A stretch of 64,000 nucleotides of DNA from Castellaniella sp049673105 (GCF_049673105.1 NZ_JBATXG010000015.1:62001-126000), one strand, 5' to 3'. Shown: positions 36,677-45,736, counted from the first letter of the stretch. The notes: generated from the sequence alone by a model not told the origin. Translations and numbers: made by a program.

Positions 36677-36970
36677 GTGAACCGAGTCGAGCTGGCCGCG
36701 ACATTGACCGAAATTCCGCCTTTGCGCCACACACCGGCAGGACTGCCTGTGTTGCGTTTGCAGATGGTGCATGAATCTGAAGTCATCGAGGCCGGTCTGC
36801 CCCGCCAGGTTTCCATGGAAATCAAGGCGGTGGCGCTGGGAGACGTCGCTCTTGCTTTGGCTAAGGCCCCCCAGGGCAGTCCAGTGCAGATCGTTGGTTT
36901 TCTGGCCCCGCAGCGACAAGGATCGGATCGGCTGGTATTGCATATCCAGCAGCTTGTGCAGGCACATTGA
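36677..36970 (+). CDS. priB: Primosomal replication protein N (PriB)
   Basis: 97 residues starting at GTG 36677. PriB is an OB-fold dimer that binds single-stranded DNA and PriA during replication restart. MNRVELAATLTEIPPLRHTPAGLPVLRL and LVLHIQQLVQ match the family found between rpsF and rpsR in beta- and gammaproteobacteria. Together with dnaB close downstream, it links restart and helicase loading. Confidence 0.92.
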   Translation: MNRVELAATLTEIPPLRHTPAGLPVLRLQMVHESEVIEAGLPRQVSMEIKAVALGDVALALAKAPQGSPVQIVGFLAPQRQGSDRLVLHIQQLVQAH

Positions 36971-37015
36971 ATGAACCCTCCGGGCGCGTCCCGGAACCAG
37001 ACAAAGGCAAACATC

Positions 37016-37288
37016 ATGGCTTACTTCAAAAAGTCGAAAGAAAAACGCAAATTCGGGCAACAGAATCCGCTGTTCAAACGGCGCAAATTCTGCCGCTTCA
37101 CCGTGGCCAAGGTCGAAGAGATCGACTACAAGGATCTGGACACCCTGCGCGATTTCATCCAGGAAAACGGCAAGATCATCCCGGCTCGTCTGACCGGCAC
37201 CAAGGCACACTATCAGCGCCAGCTGGACAGCGCCATCAAGCGCGCCCGCTTCCTGGCCCTGTTGCCGTACACCGACAACCACAACTAA
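37016..37288 (+). CDS. rpsR: 30S ribosomal protein S18
   Basis: 90 residues from ATG 37016 (MAYFKKSKEKRKFGQQNPLF). An in-frame upstream reading from 36971 adds 15 residues not found in S18. RRKFCRFT, IDYKDLDTLRDFI and TGTKAHYQRQLDSAIKRARFLALLPY are core S18 sequence. It pairs with S6 in the ribosome. Confidence 0.98.
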   Translation: MAYFKKSKEKRKFGQQNPLFKRRKFCRFTVAKVEEIDYKDLDTLRDFIQENGKIIPARLTGTKAHYQRQLDSAIKRARFLALLPYTDNHN

Positions 37289-37303
37289 ACCGAGGTCCCC
37301 GTC

Positions 37304-37759
37304 ATGCAAATCATTCTGCTTGAAAAAGTCATCAATCTCGGGAACCTGGGCGATGTGGTGCGTGTGCGCGATGGTTATGCCCGCAACTACCTGATCCCCC
37401 AGAAGATCGCCCGTCGTGCCACCGACGCCGCCCTGAAGGAATTCGAGGCCCGTCGCGCCGAACTGGAAAAACTGCAGGCCGAAAAGCTGGCTGCCGCCCA
37501 GACCATGTCCGAAAAGCTGCACGGCTTTTCCTTCGTCATCAGCCAGAAGGCCGGTGTCGATGGCCGTCTGTTCGGTTCCGTCACCACGATGGACGTCGCG
37601 GCTGCTCTGCAGCAGGCCGGCTTCCCCAACGTACACAAGGGCCAGATCCGCATGCCCGACGGCGCCATCAAGGCGGTGGGTGAATTCCCGCTGCAAGTCG
37701 CCTTGCACGCCGACGTCGTGGCCGACATCACCCTGACTGTTCAGGGCGACATGGCGTAA
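37304..37759 (+). CDS. rplI: 50S ribosomal protein L9
   Basis: 151 residues. MQIILLEKVINLGNLGDVVRVRDGYARNYLIPQ is the conserved N-terminal domain, followed by the long helix (KEFEARRAELEKLQAEKLAAAQ) and a C-terminal domain ending TLTVQGDMA. L9 binds 23S rRNA near L1 and affects frameshifting. Last gene of the operon; a strong terminator follows. Confidence 0.98.
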   Translation: MQIILLEKVINLGNLGDVVRVRDGYARNYLIPQKIARRATDAALKEFEARRAELEKLQAEKLAAAQTMSEKLHGFSFVISQKAGVDGRLFGSVTTMDVAAALQQAGFPNVHKGQIRMPDGAIKAVGEFPLQVALHADVVADITLTVQGDMA

Positions 37760-37813
37760 TCACGCAAGCGCGCCGTGCTACATTCCTCTCAGCGGGAATG
37801 GCAGGGCAGCTCT

Positions 37814-37846
37814 ATAAGGCCGGCGCCATGCCGGCCTTATTTTTTT
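37814..37846 (+). terminator. Strong intrinsic terminator after rplI
   Basis: ATAAGGCCGGC (37814-37824), loop GCCAT, GCCGGCCTTAT (37830-37840), then a run of seven T (37840-37846). Perfect 11-bp stem. It separates the ribosomal operon from dnaB. Confidence 0.92.
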
Positions 37847-37882
37847 CCGGCCTTTTTAAGCGAACAGGTGTAGGGACTGACG

Positions 37883-39253
37883 GTGGAAATCGAAAACGAT
37901 ACCCAACTGGACTATCTGCGGGTGCCGCCGCATTCCATCGAGGCCGAGCAATCGGTGTTGGGCGGACTGCTGCTGGATAACGCCGCATTCGATCGCGTGG
38001 CCGACGTCCTGACGGAAGACGACTTCTACCGCTTCGATCACCGCCTGATCTGGCAGCACATCACCCGGCTGGTCAGCCTGGCCCGCCCGGCTGACGTGAT
38101 CACGGTGCATGAGTCCCTGACGACCGCCGGCAAAGCCGACGACACCGGGGGCCTGCCGTATCTGAACGCGCTGGCGCACAACACACCGTCGGCGGCCAAT
38201 ATCCGTCGCTATGCCGAGATTGTGCGCGAACGGTCCATGCTGCGCAAGCTGGTGTCCATCGCCGACGAAATTTCGTCCGCCGCTTTCAATCCCCAAGGCA
38301 AGGAAGCCCGCCAGATCCTGGACGAGGCCGAATCCAGGGTGTTCCAGATCGCTCAGGAAGGCGCGCGGGGCATGGCCGGGTTCCAGGAAATCCGCCCCTT
38401 GTTGGCGCAGGTGGTGGAACGCATCGACGAACTCTATCATCGCGAGGGCGATTCCGACGTCACCGGGGTGCCGACGGGCTTCGACGATCTGGATCGCATG
38501 ACCTCGGGCCTGCAGCCGGGGGATCTTGTTATCGTCGCGGGGCGTCCATCGATGGGGAAAACCTCGTTTTCCATGAACATCGGTGAACACGTCGCCATCG
38601 AACAAGGCCTGCCGGTGGCGGTGTTTTCCATGGAAATGGGCGCGGTGCAGCTGGCCATGCGGATGATCGGTTCGGTGGGCATGCTGGATCAGCACCGCAT
38701 GCGCACCGGCAAGCTCAATCAGGATGACTGGCCGCGCCTGACCCATGCCGTGCAAAAGGTCGAGCAGGCGCAGATCTACATCGACGAGACCCCGGCGCTG
38801 ACCGCCATGGAGGTCCGTGCCCGCGCCCGGCGCTTGTCGCGCCAGTGCGGCCAGCTGGGGATGATCATCATCGACTATATTCAGCTGATGTCCGGTAGCG
38901 GCGGGGAAAACCGCGCGACGGAAATCTCTGAAATCAGCCGCTCGCTCAAAGGCTTGGCCAAGGAATTGAACTGCCCCCTGGTCGCGTTGTCGCAGCTGAA
39001 CCGCAGTCTGGAACAACGCCCCAACAAGCGCCCGGTCATGAGCGATCTGCGCGAATCGGGCGCTATCGAGCAGGACGCCGACGTGATCATCTTCATCTAT
39101 CGCGACGAGGTCTACAACCCGGATTCGCCCGACAAGGGCACGGCGGAAATCATCATCGGCAAACAGCGTAACGGCCCCATCGGTACCGTGCGCCTGACGT
39201 TCCAGGGCGCCAGCACGCGATTCCTGAATTTCTCGGCGTCGTCGGGGTTCTAA
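37883..39253 (+). CDS. dnaB: Replicative DNA helicase DnaB
   Basis: 456 residues starting at GTG 37883, with TAGGGA upstream. DnaB is the hexameric 5'-3' helicase of the fork. The N-terminal helical domain begins PPHSIEAEQSVLGGLLLDN. The RecA-like domain has Walker A GRPSMGKTS (about 218-226), DYIQLMSGSG, and LSQLNRSLEQRPNKRPVMSDLRESGAIEQDAD. There is no intein and no large insertion. Its promoter probably lies in the 37-bp gap after the terminator or further upstream. Confidence 0.97.
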   Translation: MEIENDTQLDYLRVPPHSIEAEQSVLGGLLLDNAAFDRVADVLTEDDFYRFDHRLIWQHITRLVSLARPADVITVHESLTTAGKADDTGGLPYLNALAHNTPSAANIRRYAEIVRERSMLRKLVSIADEISSAAFNPQGKEARQILDEAESRVFQIAQEGARGMAGFQEIRPLLAQVVERIDELYHREGDSDVTGVPTGFDDLDRMTSGLQPGDLVIVAGRPSMGKTSFSMNIGEHVAIEQGLPVAVFSMEMGAVQLAMRMIGSVGMLDQHRMRTGKLNQDDWPRLTHAVQKVEQAQIYIDETPALTAMEVRARARRLSRQCGQLGMIIIDYIQLMSGSGGENRATEISEISRSLKGLAKELNCPLVALSQLNRSLEQRPNKRPVMSDLRESGAIEQDADVIIFIYRDEVYNPDSPDKGTAEIIIGKQRNGPIGTVRLTFQGASTRFLNFSASSGF

Positions 39254-39269
39254 TGGCGGTCGCGCTATA

Positions 39270-39306
39270 GCGGCAAGGGCGGCTGCGTCATCCGTCCCGC
39301 TGCCGC
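39270..39306. terminator. Imperfect hairpin between dnaB and pdxA
   Basis: GCGGCA (39270-39275) / TGCCGC (39301-39306) enclose GGG/CCC and CGG/CCG pairs, with small bulges. No T-tract. Its position between convergent stop codons suggests a bidirectional terminator. Confidence 0.4.
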
Positions 39307-39309
39307 GAT

Positions 39310-40323
39310 TCAGGGTTCGCCGGCGCTCATCCGCAGGGCCATGCGTAGCGCCGCCCGTAAAGAAGCCGGGTCAGCCAGACCCTTGCCCGCAATGTCGAAG
39401 GCCGTGCCGTGATCCACGCTGGTGCGCACGAAGGGCAGGCCCACCGTCACGTTGACGCCTTCGTCCAGGCCCAGGTATTTCACCGGGATCAGGCCCTGAT
39501 CGTGGTACTGAGCGACCACGACGTCGAATTCCCCCTGTCGCGCCCGCATGAAGATCGTATCGCCCGGCCAGGGGCCTGACACGTCCAGGCCTTCTGCGCG
39601 GGCCTGCTCGATGGCGGGCAGGATGTGGCGGGCTTCTTCATTGCCGAACACGCCGCCTTCACCGGCATGGGGATTGAGTCCCGCCACGGCGATGCGGGGG
39701 CGGGCGATGCCCGATTGGCGGCAGGCCAGCTGCGCCAGACGGATGGCGCGCGCTTCGGCGGCCTGGTTGATGGCGGCGGGCACGTCCGCCAGGGCGATAT
39801 GGATCGTCACCAGCAGCACACGCAGTTCGTCGTTGGCCAGCATCATGGCGTAGTCCGTCGTGCCGGTGCGCTCGGCCAGGATTTCCGTGTGGCCGGGAAA
39901 ATCAATGCCATCGGCATGCATGGCGCCTTTGTGCAGCGGCGCCGTCACCAGGGCGCGCAGCAGCCCGGCCTGGGCGTCGTCGATGGCGTGGCATAGGTAT
40001 TCGTAGGCCCCGCGCCCCGCGCGCGGGTCCGGGCGGCCCACAGGCAGATCGGCGGGCAGCGCCTGCCAGCGGTTCAGGACGCCGATGACCCCGCCCGTCG
40101 TGCCTGCGCCGGGGCGATCCAGCGCCTGGATCCGCAGGCGCTCGTTCAGGTTCAGGGTCTGACAGGCGCGGGCCAGCGCCCCCGTATCCCCGTACACCAC
40201 GGCGGGGTGGGGCAGGCCTTCGGCGAACAGGCGCACGATCAGTTCCGGGCCGATGCCGGCGGCATCCCCCATCGTGAACGCCAGGGGCAGGGGCGCGCGG
40301 GCCTTAGAGGGCGTCGCTGGCAT
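39310..40323 (-). CDS. pdxA: 4-hydroxythreonine-4-phosphate dehydrogenase
   Basis: 337 residues. PdxA oxidises 4-phosphohydroxy-L-threonine in the DXP-dependent pathway to pyridoxal phosphate; that pathway uses DXP made by dxs in this window. Motifs are AFTMGDAAGIGPELIV, LVTAPLHKGAMHADGIDFPGHTE, GLNPHAGEGGVFGNEE, and VAQYHDQGLIPVKYLG with its metal-binding histidine. The start lies 20 bp inside the end of the preceding phoH-like gene, so expression is probably coupled. A small GC-rich hairpin follows. Confidence 0.95.
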   Translation of the reverse strand: MPATPSKARAPLPLAFTMGDAAGIGPELIVRLFAEGLPHPAVVYGDTGALARACQTLNLNERLRIQALDRPGAGTTGGVIGVLNRWQALPADLPVGRPDPRAGRGAYEYLCHAIDDAQAGLLRALVTAPLHKGAMHADGIDFPGHTEILAERTGTTDYAMMLANDELRVLLVTIHIALADVPAAINQAAEARAIRLAQLACRQSGIARPRIAVAGLNPHAGEGGVFGNEEARHILPAIEQARAEGLDVSGPWPGDTIFMRARQGEFDVVVAQYHDQGLIPVKYLGLDEGVNVTVGLPFVRTSVDHGTAFDIAGKGLADPASLRAALRMALRMSAGEP

Positions 40324-42142
40324 AGTCGGCCAGGCGGGACCGTTCGCCGCGCTGCAGGGTGATGTGGCCGGAGTGCGGCCAGCCCTTGAAGCGATCCACC
40401 ACGTAGGTCAGCCCAGAGCTGCCCTCGGTCAGGTAGGGCGTGTCGATCTGCGCGATGTTGCCCAGGCAGACGATCTTGGTGCCCGGCCCCGCCCGCGTGA
40501 TCAGGGTCTTCATCTGCTTGGGCGTCAGGTTCTGCGCCTCGTCGATGATCAGGAATTTATTCAGGAAGGTGCGTCCGCGCATGAAGTTCAGGGACTTGAC
40601 CTTGATGCGCGAGCGGATCAGGTCCATGGCGGGGGTTTTGTTCCAGTCCTGGCCGCCGCCGTTGGCGCTGGTGCTGATGGCGCCGCCCGATCCCTGATGC
40701 AGGACTTCCAGATTGTCTTCCAGGGCGCCCATCCAGGGCAGCATCTTTTCTTCTTCGGTGCCGGGCAGGAAACCGATGTCGTCGCCCACCGGCACGGTGG
40801 CGCGGGTGATGATGATTTCGGTATAGCGTTTGGTTTCGAAGGTCTGCGCCAGGGCGCTGGCCAGCGTCAGCAAGGTCTTGCCCGTGCCCGCCTGGCCCAG
40901 CAGCGAGACGAAGTCGATGTCCGGATTCATCAGCAGGTTCAGGGCGAAGTTCTGTTCGCGGTTGCGCGCCGTGATGCCCCACACGCTGTTCTTGCTGTGG
41001 CTGAAGTCGCGCAGCGTGGCCAGCACTGCGCTTTTGCCGGTGACTTCGCGCACCTGGGCCGCCAGCGGCATGTCGCCATCGTAATAGACGAATTCATTGA
41101 CGCTGAACTGGCTGCACAAGGGGCCGCGCACACGGTACCAGGTCAGGCCGTTTTGCTGCCAGGATTCGATGTTCTTGCCATGTTTGACCCAGAAATTTTC
41201 CGGCAGGGGCATGATGCCGTCGTACAGCAGATCCGAATCGTCCAGCACGTGGTCGTTCAGATAGTCTTCTGCAGGCAGCGCCAGGGCACGCGCCTTCAGG
41301 CGCATATTGATGTCCTTGGATACCAGGACGATCTCGCGTTTCGGGGATTCCTGACGCAGGCCGTGGACGATGCTGAGAATGACGTTGTCGGCCTTGCCCA
41401 TGGGCATGTCGATCGGCAGGCGGGATTCCGTGGCGCGGGTCTGGAAATAGAGCGACCCCAGCGCATCGGTGTTGCCCAGCGTGTCCAGGGGCACGCCTTT
41501 GTTGAGGTCAGCCGTAGTGATCAGATCGTCCAGATAGCGGCTGACCTGGCGGGCGTTGCGAGCGACCTCGGACATGCCCTTTTTCTGGTGATCCAGCTCT
41601 TCGAGCACGATCATCGGCAGAAACACATCGTGTTCGGCAAAGCGGAACAGCGAAGTCGGGTCGTGCAGCAAGACATTGGTGTCCAGCACGAACAGCTTGC
41701 GCTGGGCGGTGGGCAGGCGTTTGGCTTTGGCGGCGGGTGTCCTGGCGGGCTGCGCCACGCTGGGCGGTGTCTCGGGGACGGTGGCATCCGCCGCTGCGTT
41801 GCGGCTGCGCGTAGCGGGCGCCGGAGCGGCCTTGGCTGCCGGAGCAGTGGCTTTGGCGACGGGCGCGGGTTTCGAGGCAGCAGGGGCGGCCTGGGGCGCA
41901 GCGGAGGCAGCCCGAGGAGCGGTGACGGCGGTTTTGGCGCTGGGCGCGGATTCTGCGGCGGCAGTCGCGGTTTTTGGAGAGGCGATCTTGCTCAGGATCG
42001 CCGCCAGGGGGCGTTTGGGCTTGGGTTGCGCAGCCGTGGCGGCCGGCGCTGCGACGGGTTCGCTGAGCGGAGCCTGCCGAGTGGCGGCAGGGCTGGGTTC
42101 CACGGTGTCGCCGAGACGAGCCGGCGGTTTGGGAAGGGGCAT
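40304..42142 (-). CDS. PhoH-family ATPase with N-terminal PIN domain
   Basis: 612 residues from the ATG at 42142, which has AGGAG six bases upstream; an in-frame reading from 42340 would add 66 residues that run back into the bcp gene. Residues about 25-145 are Ala/Pro/Lys-rich and disordered. A PIN nuclease domain follows (KLFVLDTNVLLHDP near 148, DVFLPMIVLEELD, acidic residues in the PIN pattern), then the PhoH ATPase (about 390-600; LLGQAGTGKTLL near 412, FLIIDEAQNLTPKQMKTL). PIN-PhoH proteins act as RNA helicase-ribonucleases in other bacteria; the role here is inferred. Confidence 0.9.
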   Translation of the reverse strand: MPLPKPPARLGDTVEPSPAATRQAPLSEPVAAPAATAAQPKPKRPLAAILSKIASPKTATAAAESAPSAKTAVTAPRAASAAPQAAPAASKPAPVAKATAPAAKAAPAPATRSRNAAADATVPETPPSVAQPARTPAAKAKRLPTAQRKLFVLDTNVLLHDPTSLFRFAEHDVFLPMIVLEELDHQKKGMSEVARNARQVSRYLDDLITTADLNKGVPLDTLGNTDALGSLYFQTRATESRLPIDMPMGKADNVILSIVHGLRQESPKREIVLVSKDINMRLKARALALPAEDYLNDHVLDDSDLLYDGIMPLPENFWVKHGKNIESWQQNGLTWYRVRGPLCSQFSVNEFVYYDGDMPLAAQVREVTGKSAVLATLRDFSHSKNSVWGITARNREQNFALNLLMNPDIDFVSLLGQAGTGKTLLTLASALAQTFETKRYTEIIITRATVPVGDDIGFLPGTEEEKMLPWMGALEDNLEVLHQGSGGAISTSANGGGQDWNKTPAMDLIRSRIKVKSLNFMRGRTFLNKFLIIDEAQNLTPKQMKTLITRAGPGTKIVCLGNIAQIDTPYLTEGSSGLTYVVDRFKGWPHSGHITLQRGERSRLADYASDAL

Positions 42143-42162
42143 GAAGGCTCCTGGAGTGGGGC

Positions 42163-42633
42163 TTAGACAGCCAGATTCTGTGCGGCGCGCAGGACTTCTT
42201 CGGCGTGGCCCGGAACGCGCACGCCGCGCCATTCCTGGATCAGCACGCCGTGCCGATCGATCAGAAAGGTGCTGCGGTCGACGCCGCGCACCTGCTTGCC
42301 GTACATGTTCTTGAGTTTCATGACGCCAAACAGGCTGCACAGGGCCTCGTCCGGATCGGAAATCAGCGGGAAGGGCAGGTTCTGCTTGTCCGTGAAGTTC
42401 TGGTGGGATGTCAGCGAGTCGCGGGAAATTCCAAAGACCGGGCAGCCGATGGCCAGGAACTGTTCATGCAGATCGCGGAAATCCTGTGATTCGACGGTGC
42501 AGCCGGGGGTGTTGTCCTTGGGGTAGAAGTAAAGGACAAAGGGCTTGCCCTGCAGCGTCGTGGAATCGAATGGACCATGCGTTGATTCGGCCTGGATGGC
42601 AGGCAGGGGCTGGCCGATGGCGACGGATGTCAT
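42163..42633 (-). CDS. bcp: Thioredoxin-dependent peroxiredoxin (Bcp/PrxQ family)
   Basis: 156 residues. It reduces peroxides through the peroxidatic Cys45 in DNTPGCTVES. E. coli BCP has a resolving cysteine five residues later; here that position is Gln50 (SQDFRD), so it is a 1-Cys form or uses one of the two other cysteines (IGCPVFG, ALCSLFG). VDRSTFLIDRHG and the C-terminal helix are typical. It overlaps the upstream Mth938-like gene by 4 bp. Confidence 0.93.
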   Translation of the reverse strand: MTSVAIGQPLPAIQAESTHGPFDSTTLQGKPFVLYFYPKDNTPGCTVESQDFRDLHEQFLAIGCPVFGISRDSLTSHQNFTDKQNLPFPLISDPDEALCSLFGVMKLKNMYGKQVRGVDRSTFLIDRHGVLIQEWRGVRVPGHAEEVLRAAQNLAV

Positions 42634-43073
42634 GCGTGGGGGTCTCCGGGTAATAACAGGGCCAGAACGCGCCGTTCCTCGGACATGAGGATGTTGTAGG
42701 TGCGGGCAGCGGCCTGAGTGGTCATGGTTTCGACGCCGATGCCCAGATTGAGCAAGGGGCGCAGGGTGTCGGGGTGCAGGAAGGTCTGCCGCGTTCCGGT
42801 GCCGATCAGCAGGACTTCCGGCGCGTCTTTAGGCAGGGTGGAGGGGGTGTCGTCCAGAAAGGCCAGGGGATCTTGCGCGGCATCCAGGCCGACCAGGGCC
42901 TTCAAAAATGCCGCGTCGATCTCGGCGACGGTGCGCAGTTCCAGTTCGCGCACCGGGCCTTCCGGCCCGAAACAGACGGTGGCCTCGAACCGAACCCGGT
43001 TGATCTCCAGGTGGTGTTCCCCGTAGGCCGTGACGGTATTGAGAGCGGGGTTGAAGTCTTTTTGCAGTAGCAC
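42630..43073 (-). CDS. Mth938-like domain protein (DUF498/NDUFAF3 family)
   Basis: 147 residues. The sequence PEVLLIGTGTRQTFLHPDTLRPLLNLGIGVETMTTQAAARTYNILMSEERRV is typical of the family, whose eukaryotic member NDUFAF3 helps assemble respiratory complex I. The bacterial function is not established. It is translationally coupled to bcp and is the first gene of the leftward run to pdxA. It is divergent from alaC. Confidence 0.85.
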   Translation of the reverse strand: MLLQKDFNPALNTVTAYGEHHLEINRVRFEATVCFGPEGPVRELELRTVAEIDAAFLKALVGLDAAQDPLAFLDDTPSTLPKDAPEVLLIGTGTRQTFLHPDTLRPLLNLGIGVETMTTQAAARTYNILMSEERRVLALLLPGDPHA

Positions 43074-43154
43074 GGAACGCTCCAGAGTTCCTGTGATGAT
43101 AGCGCAGTGCCGGCACGCCTGGGCATGGCGGGGACCGGAATGCGTACCGTCGAT

Positions 43155-43183
43155 TTGCGAGTCCCAGACGCATGCGCTAGATT
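43155..43183 (+). promoter_or_regulatory. Sigma-70-type promoter upstream of alaC-hom-thrC
   Basis: TTGCGA (43155-43160) and TAGATT (43178-43183) are separated by exactly 17 bp, 65 bp upstream of the alaC start. I saw no leader peptide or attenuator of the kind known for threonine operons of enterics. Confidence 0.5.
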
Positions 43184-43247
43184 ATCGGATTTGCTGCACT
43201 GCAATCATCTGTTGCCGATTCCTTTTCCGCCCAGTCCGAGGACCATC

Positions 43248-44435
43248 ATGACGACCTTCCCGCGCATCGAGCGCCTGCCCCCTTATGTGTTCAACATCAC
43301 TGGGGAACTGAAGATGGCCGCCCGGCGGCGCGGTGAAGACATCATCGACATGTCCATGGGCAATCCCGATGGCCCTACTCCCAAGCACATCGTCGAGAAA
43401 CTGGTCGAAGTCGCCGAACGCGGGGACACTCACGGCTATTCGGTGTCCAAGGGCATTCCCCGTCTGCGCCGCGCGATCACCGGCTGGTATCAGCGCCGCT
43501 ACGGGGTGGATTTCGATCCGGACAGCGAGGCCATCGTCACCATCGGTTCGAAAGAAGGTCTGGCGCACTTGATGCTGGCGACGCTGGATCGGGGCGACAC
43601 GGTGTTGGTGCCCAATCCCAGCTATCCCATTCACATTTACGGGGCAGTGATCGCCGGCGCCAACATCCGCTCGGTGCCCATGACGCCTGGCCTGGATTTC
43701 TTCGAGGAAATCGAACGCGCCGTGCGCGAGGCCATCCCCAAGCCCAAGATGATGATCCTGGGATTTCCCAGCAATCCGACCGCGCAGTGCGTCGAGCTGT
43801 CGTTCTTCGAGCGCATCGTTGCGTTGGCCAAGGAACACAACATTCTGGTCGTGCACGACCTGGCCTACGCCGACATCACCTTCGACGGCTACGTGGCGCC
43901 GTCCATCATGCAGGTCGAAGGCGCGCGTGACGTGGCGGTGGAATTTTTCACCATGAGCAAGAGCTACAACATGGCAGGCTGGCGGGTCGGCTTCATGGTG
44001 GGCAACCGCGAACTGGTCAATGCCCTGGCGCGCATCAAAAGCTACCACGATTACGGCACCTTCACGCCGATTCAGGTGGCGGCCATCGCCGCCCTGGAAG
44101 GCCCGCAGGACTGCGTGGCCGAAGTCGTCGAGCAGTACCGCCGCCGCCGCGACGTGCTGGCCAAGGGCCTGCAGGAAGCGGGCTGGCCGGTCGATGTGCC
44201 CAAGGCGTCCATGTATATCTGGGCGCATATCCCCGAACCCTACCGGGCCTTGGGTTCGCTGGAATTTTCCAAGCGACTGCTGGCGGATGCCAAGGTCGCG
44301 GTGTCTCCCGGCATCGGTTTTGGCGATTACGGCGACGAATACGTGCGCTTTGCGCTGATTGAAAACGAGCAGCGCACCCGGCAGGCCGTGCGCGGCATCA
44401 AAGACATGTTTCGCAAGGACGGGCTGCTGAAATGA
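43248..44435 (+). CDS. alaC: Alanine aminotransferase AlaC
   Basis: 395 residues from ATG 43248, with CGAGGA upstream; the open frame reaches back to 43107 without family sequence. A fold-type I PLP enzyme: GNPDGPTPKHIVEKL, NPSYPIH, GFPSNPTAQC, and the PLP lysine in TMSKSYNMAGWRVGF. It most likely makes alanine from pyruvate and glutamate. The stop overlaps hom (ATGA), an order common in betaproteobacteria. Confidence 0.92.
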   Translation: MTTFPRIERLPPYVFNITGELKMAARRRGEDIIDMSMGNPDGPTPKHIVEKLVEVAERGDTHGYSVSKGIPRLRRAITGWYQRRYGVDFDPDSEAIVTIGSKEGLAHLMLATLDRGDTVLVPNPSYPIHIYGAVIAGANIRSVPMTPGLDFFEEIERAVREAIPKPKMMILGFPSNPTAQCVELSFFERIVALAKEHNILVVHDLAYADITFDGYVAPSIMQVEGARDVAVEFFTMSKSYNMAGWRVGFMVGNRELVNALARIKSYHDYGTFTPIQVAAIAALEGPQDCVAEVVEQYRRRRDVLAKGLQEAGWPVDVPKASMYIWAHIPEPYRALGSLEFSKRLLADAKVAVSPGIGFGDYGDEYVRFALIENEQRTRQAVRGIKDMFRKDGLLK

Positions 44436-45736
44436 AACCTATCCGTATCGGATTGTTGGGCCTGGGCGTCGTCGGTAGCGGCGTCTGGACGGTGTTGGCG
44501 CAAAACGGCGGTGAAATCGCCCGCCGCGCCGGCAGGCATATCGAAGTGGCCGCCGTGGCGGTGCGCGACGCGGCCAAGGCCCGCGCCCTGGTCGGCCCTG
44601 ATGTCAAGGTCATGACCGACGGCATGACCCTGGCGCAGGACCCGGACATCGACATCATTGTCGAGCTGATGGGCGGCGACACCCTGGCGCGGGATTGCAT
44701 CCTGGCGGCGATCCATCATGGCAAGCATGTCGTCACGGCCAATAAGGCGCTGCTGGCGATGCACGGCAACGAGATCTTCGCCGCGGCTCAAGCGCGGGGC
44801 GTGATGGTGGCGTTCGAGGCCGCCGTGGCCGGGGGCATTCCCATCATCAAGGCGATCCGCGAAGGCCTGACGGCCAACCGCATCGAGTGGGTGGCGGGCA
44901 TCATCAACGGCACGACCAATTTCATTCTGTCGGAAATGCGACAGCGTGGCCTGCCCTTCGAAACCGTGCTGGCCGAGGCCCAGCGCCTGGGCTATGCGGA
45001 AGCCGACCCGACCTTCGACGTCGAAGGCGTGGATGCTGCGCACAAGCTGACGCTGCTGGCCTCGCTGGCCTTCGGCATTCCGGTGCAATTCGACAAAGCC
45101 ACGACGGAAGGCATTTCCAATCTGTCCTCCGAGGACATCGTGCATGCCGAGCGCCTGGGCTATCGCATCAAGCTGCTGGGCATCACCCGCCGTCGCGCCG
45201 AAGGCATCGAATTGCGTGTGCACCCGACGCTGGTGCCGGCTGACTGCCTGCTGGCCAATGTCGAAGGCGCCATGAACGCCGTGCTGGTGCGCGGCGACGC
45301 GGTCGGCCTGTCGATGTACTATGGTCAGGGCGCCGGGTCGCTGCCGACGGCTTCCGCCGTCGTGGCGGATCTGGTGGACGTGGCCCGGCTGCAGATGGCG
45401 GACCCGGAACACCGCGTGCCGCATCTGGCTTTCCAGCCGGAAGCCGTCGCCGATATTCCCATCCTGCCGATGGTCGAGGTCCGCTCCAGCTTCTATCTGC
45501 GCGTGCGGGTCGATGACCGGCCCGGCGTGCTGGCCGATCTGGCGCGCATCCTGTCGGGGGCCGGCATTTCGGTGGGGTCCATGTTCCAGCAGCCGCACGG
45601 CGAACACCAGGCCGAGATCATCTTCCTGACCCACGAGGCCCGCGAGGGTGATGTGGATGACGCCTTGCGCCTCATGCAGGCACAGCCTTTTGTCCGTTCG
45701 GACGTGACGCGTCTGCGCGTGGAGAATCTGACTTGA
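44432..45736 (+). CDS. hom: Homoserine dehydrogenase
   Basis: 434 residues. Reduces aspartate semialdehyde to homoserine with NAD(P)H. The nucleotide fold begins GLLGLGVVGSGV. The core has VTANKALLA, EAAVAGGIPIIKAIREGL and GTTNFILSEM. A C-terminal ACT domain (about 350-434; SFYLRVRVDDRPGVLADLARIL) suggests threonine feedback. It is the monofunctional form, not fused to aspartate kinase. Overlaps both neighbours by 4 bp. Confidence 0.96.
   Translation: MKPIRIGLLGLGVVGSGVWTVLAQNGGEIARRAGRHIEVAAVAVRDAAKARALVGPDVKVMTDGMTLAQDPDIDIIVELMGGDTLARDCILAAIHHGKHVVTANKALLAMHGNEIFAAAQARGVMVAFEAAVAGGIPIIKAIREGLTANRIEWVAGIINGTTNFILSEMRQRGLPFETVLAEAQRLGYAEADPTFDVEGVDAAHKLTLLASLAFGIPVQFDKATTEGISNLSSEDIVHAERLGYRIKLLGITRRRAEGIELRVHPTLVPADCLLANVEGAMNAVLVRGDAVGLSMYYGQGAGSLPTASAVVADLVDVARLQMADPEHRVPHLAFQPEAVADIPILPMVEVRSSFYLRVRVDDRPGVLADLARILSGAGISVGSMFQQPHGEHQAEIIFLTHEAREGDVDDALRLMQAQPFVRSDVTRLRVENLT

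Noticed and set aside
40253..42166. Long plus-strand open frame opposite the PhoH-type gene
   Set aside because: Composition is Gln/His/Gly-rich shadow sequence; the minus strand codes for clear PIN and PhoH domains.
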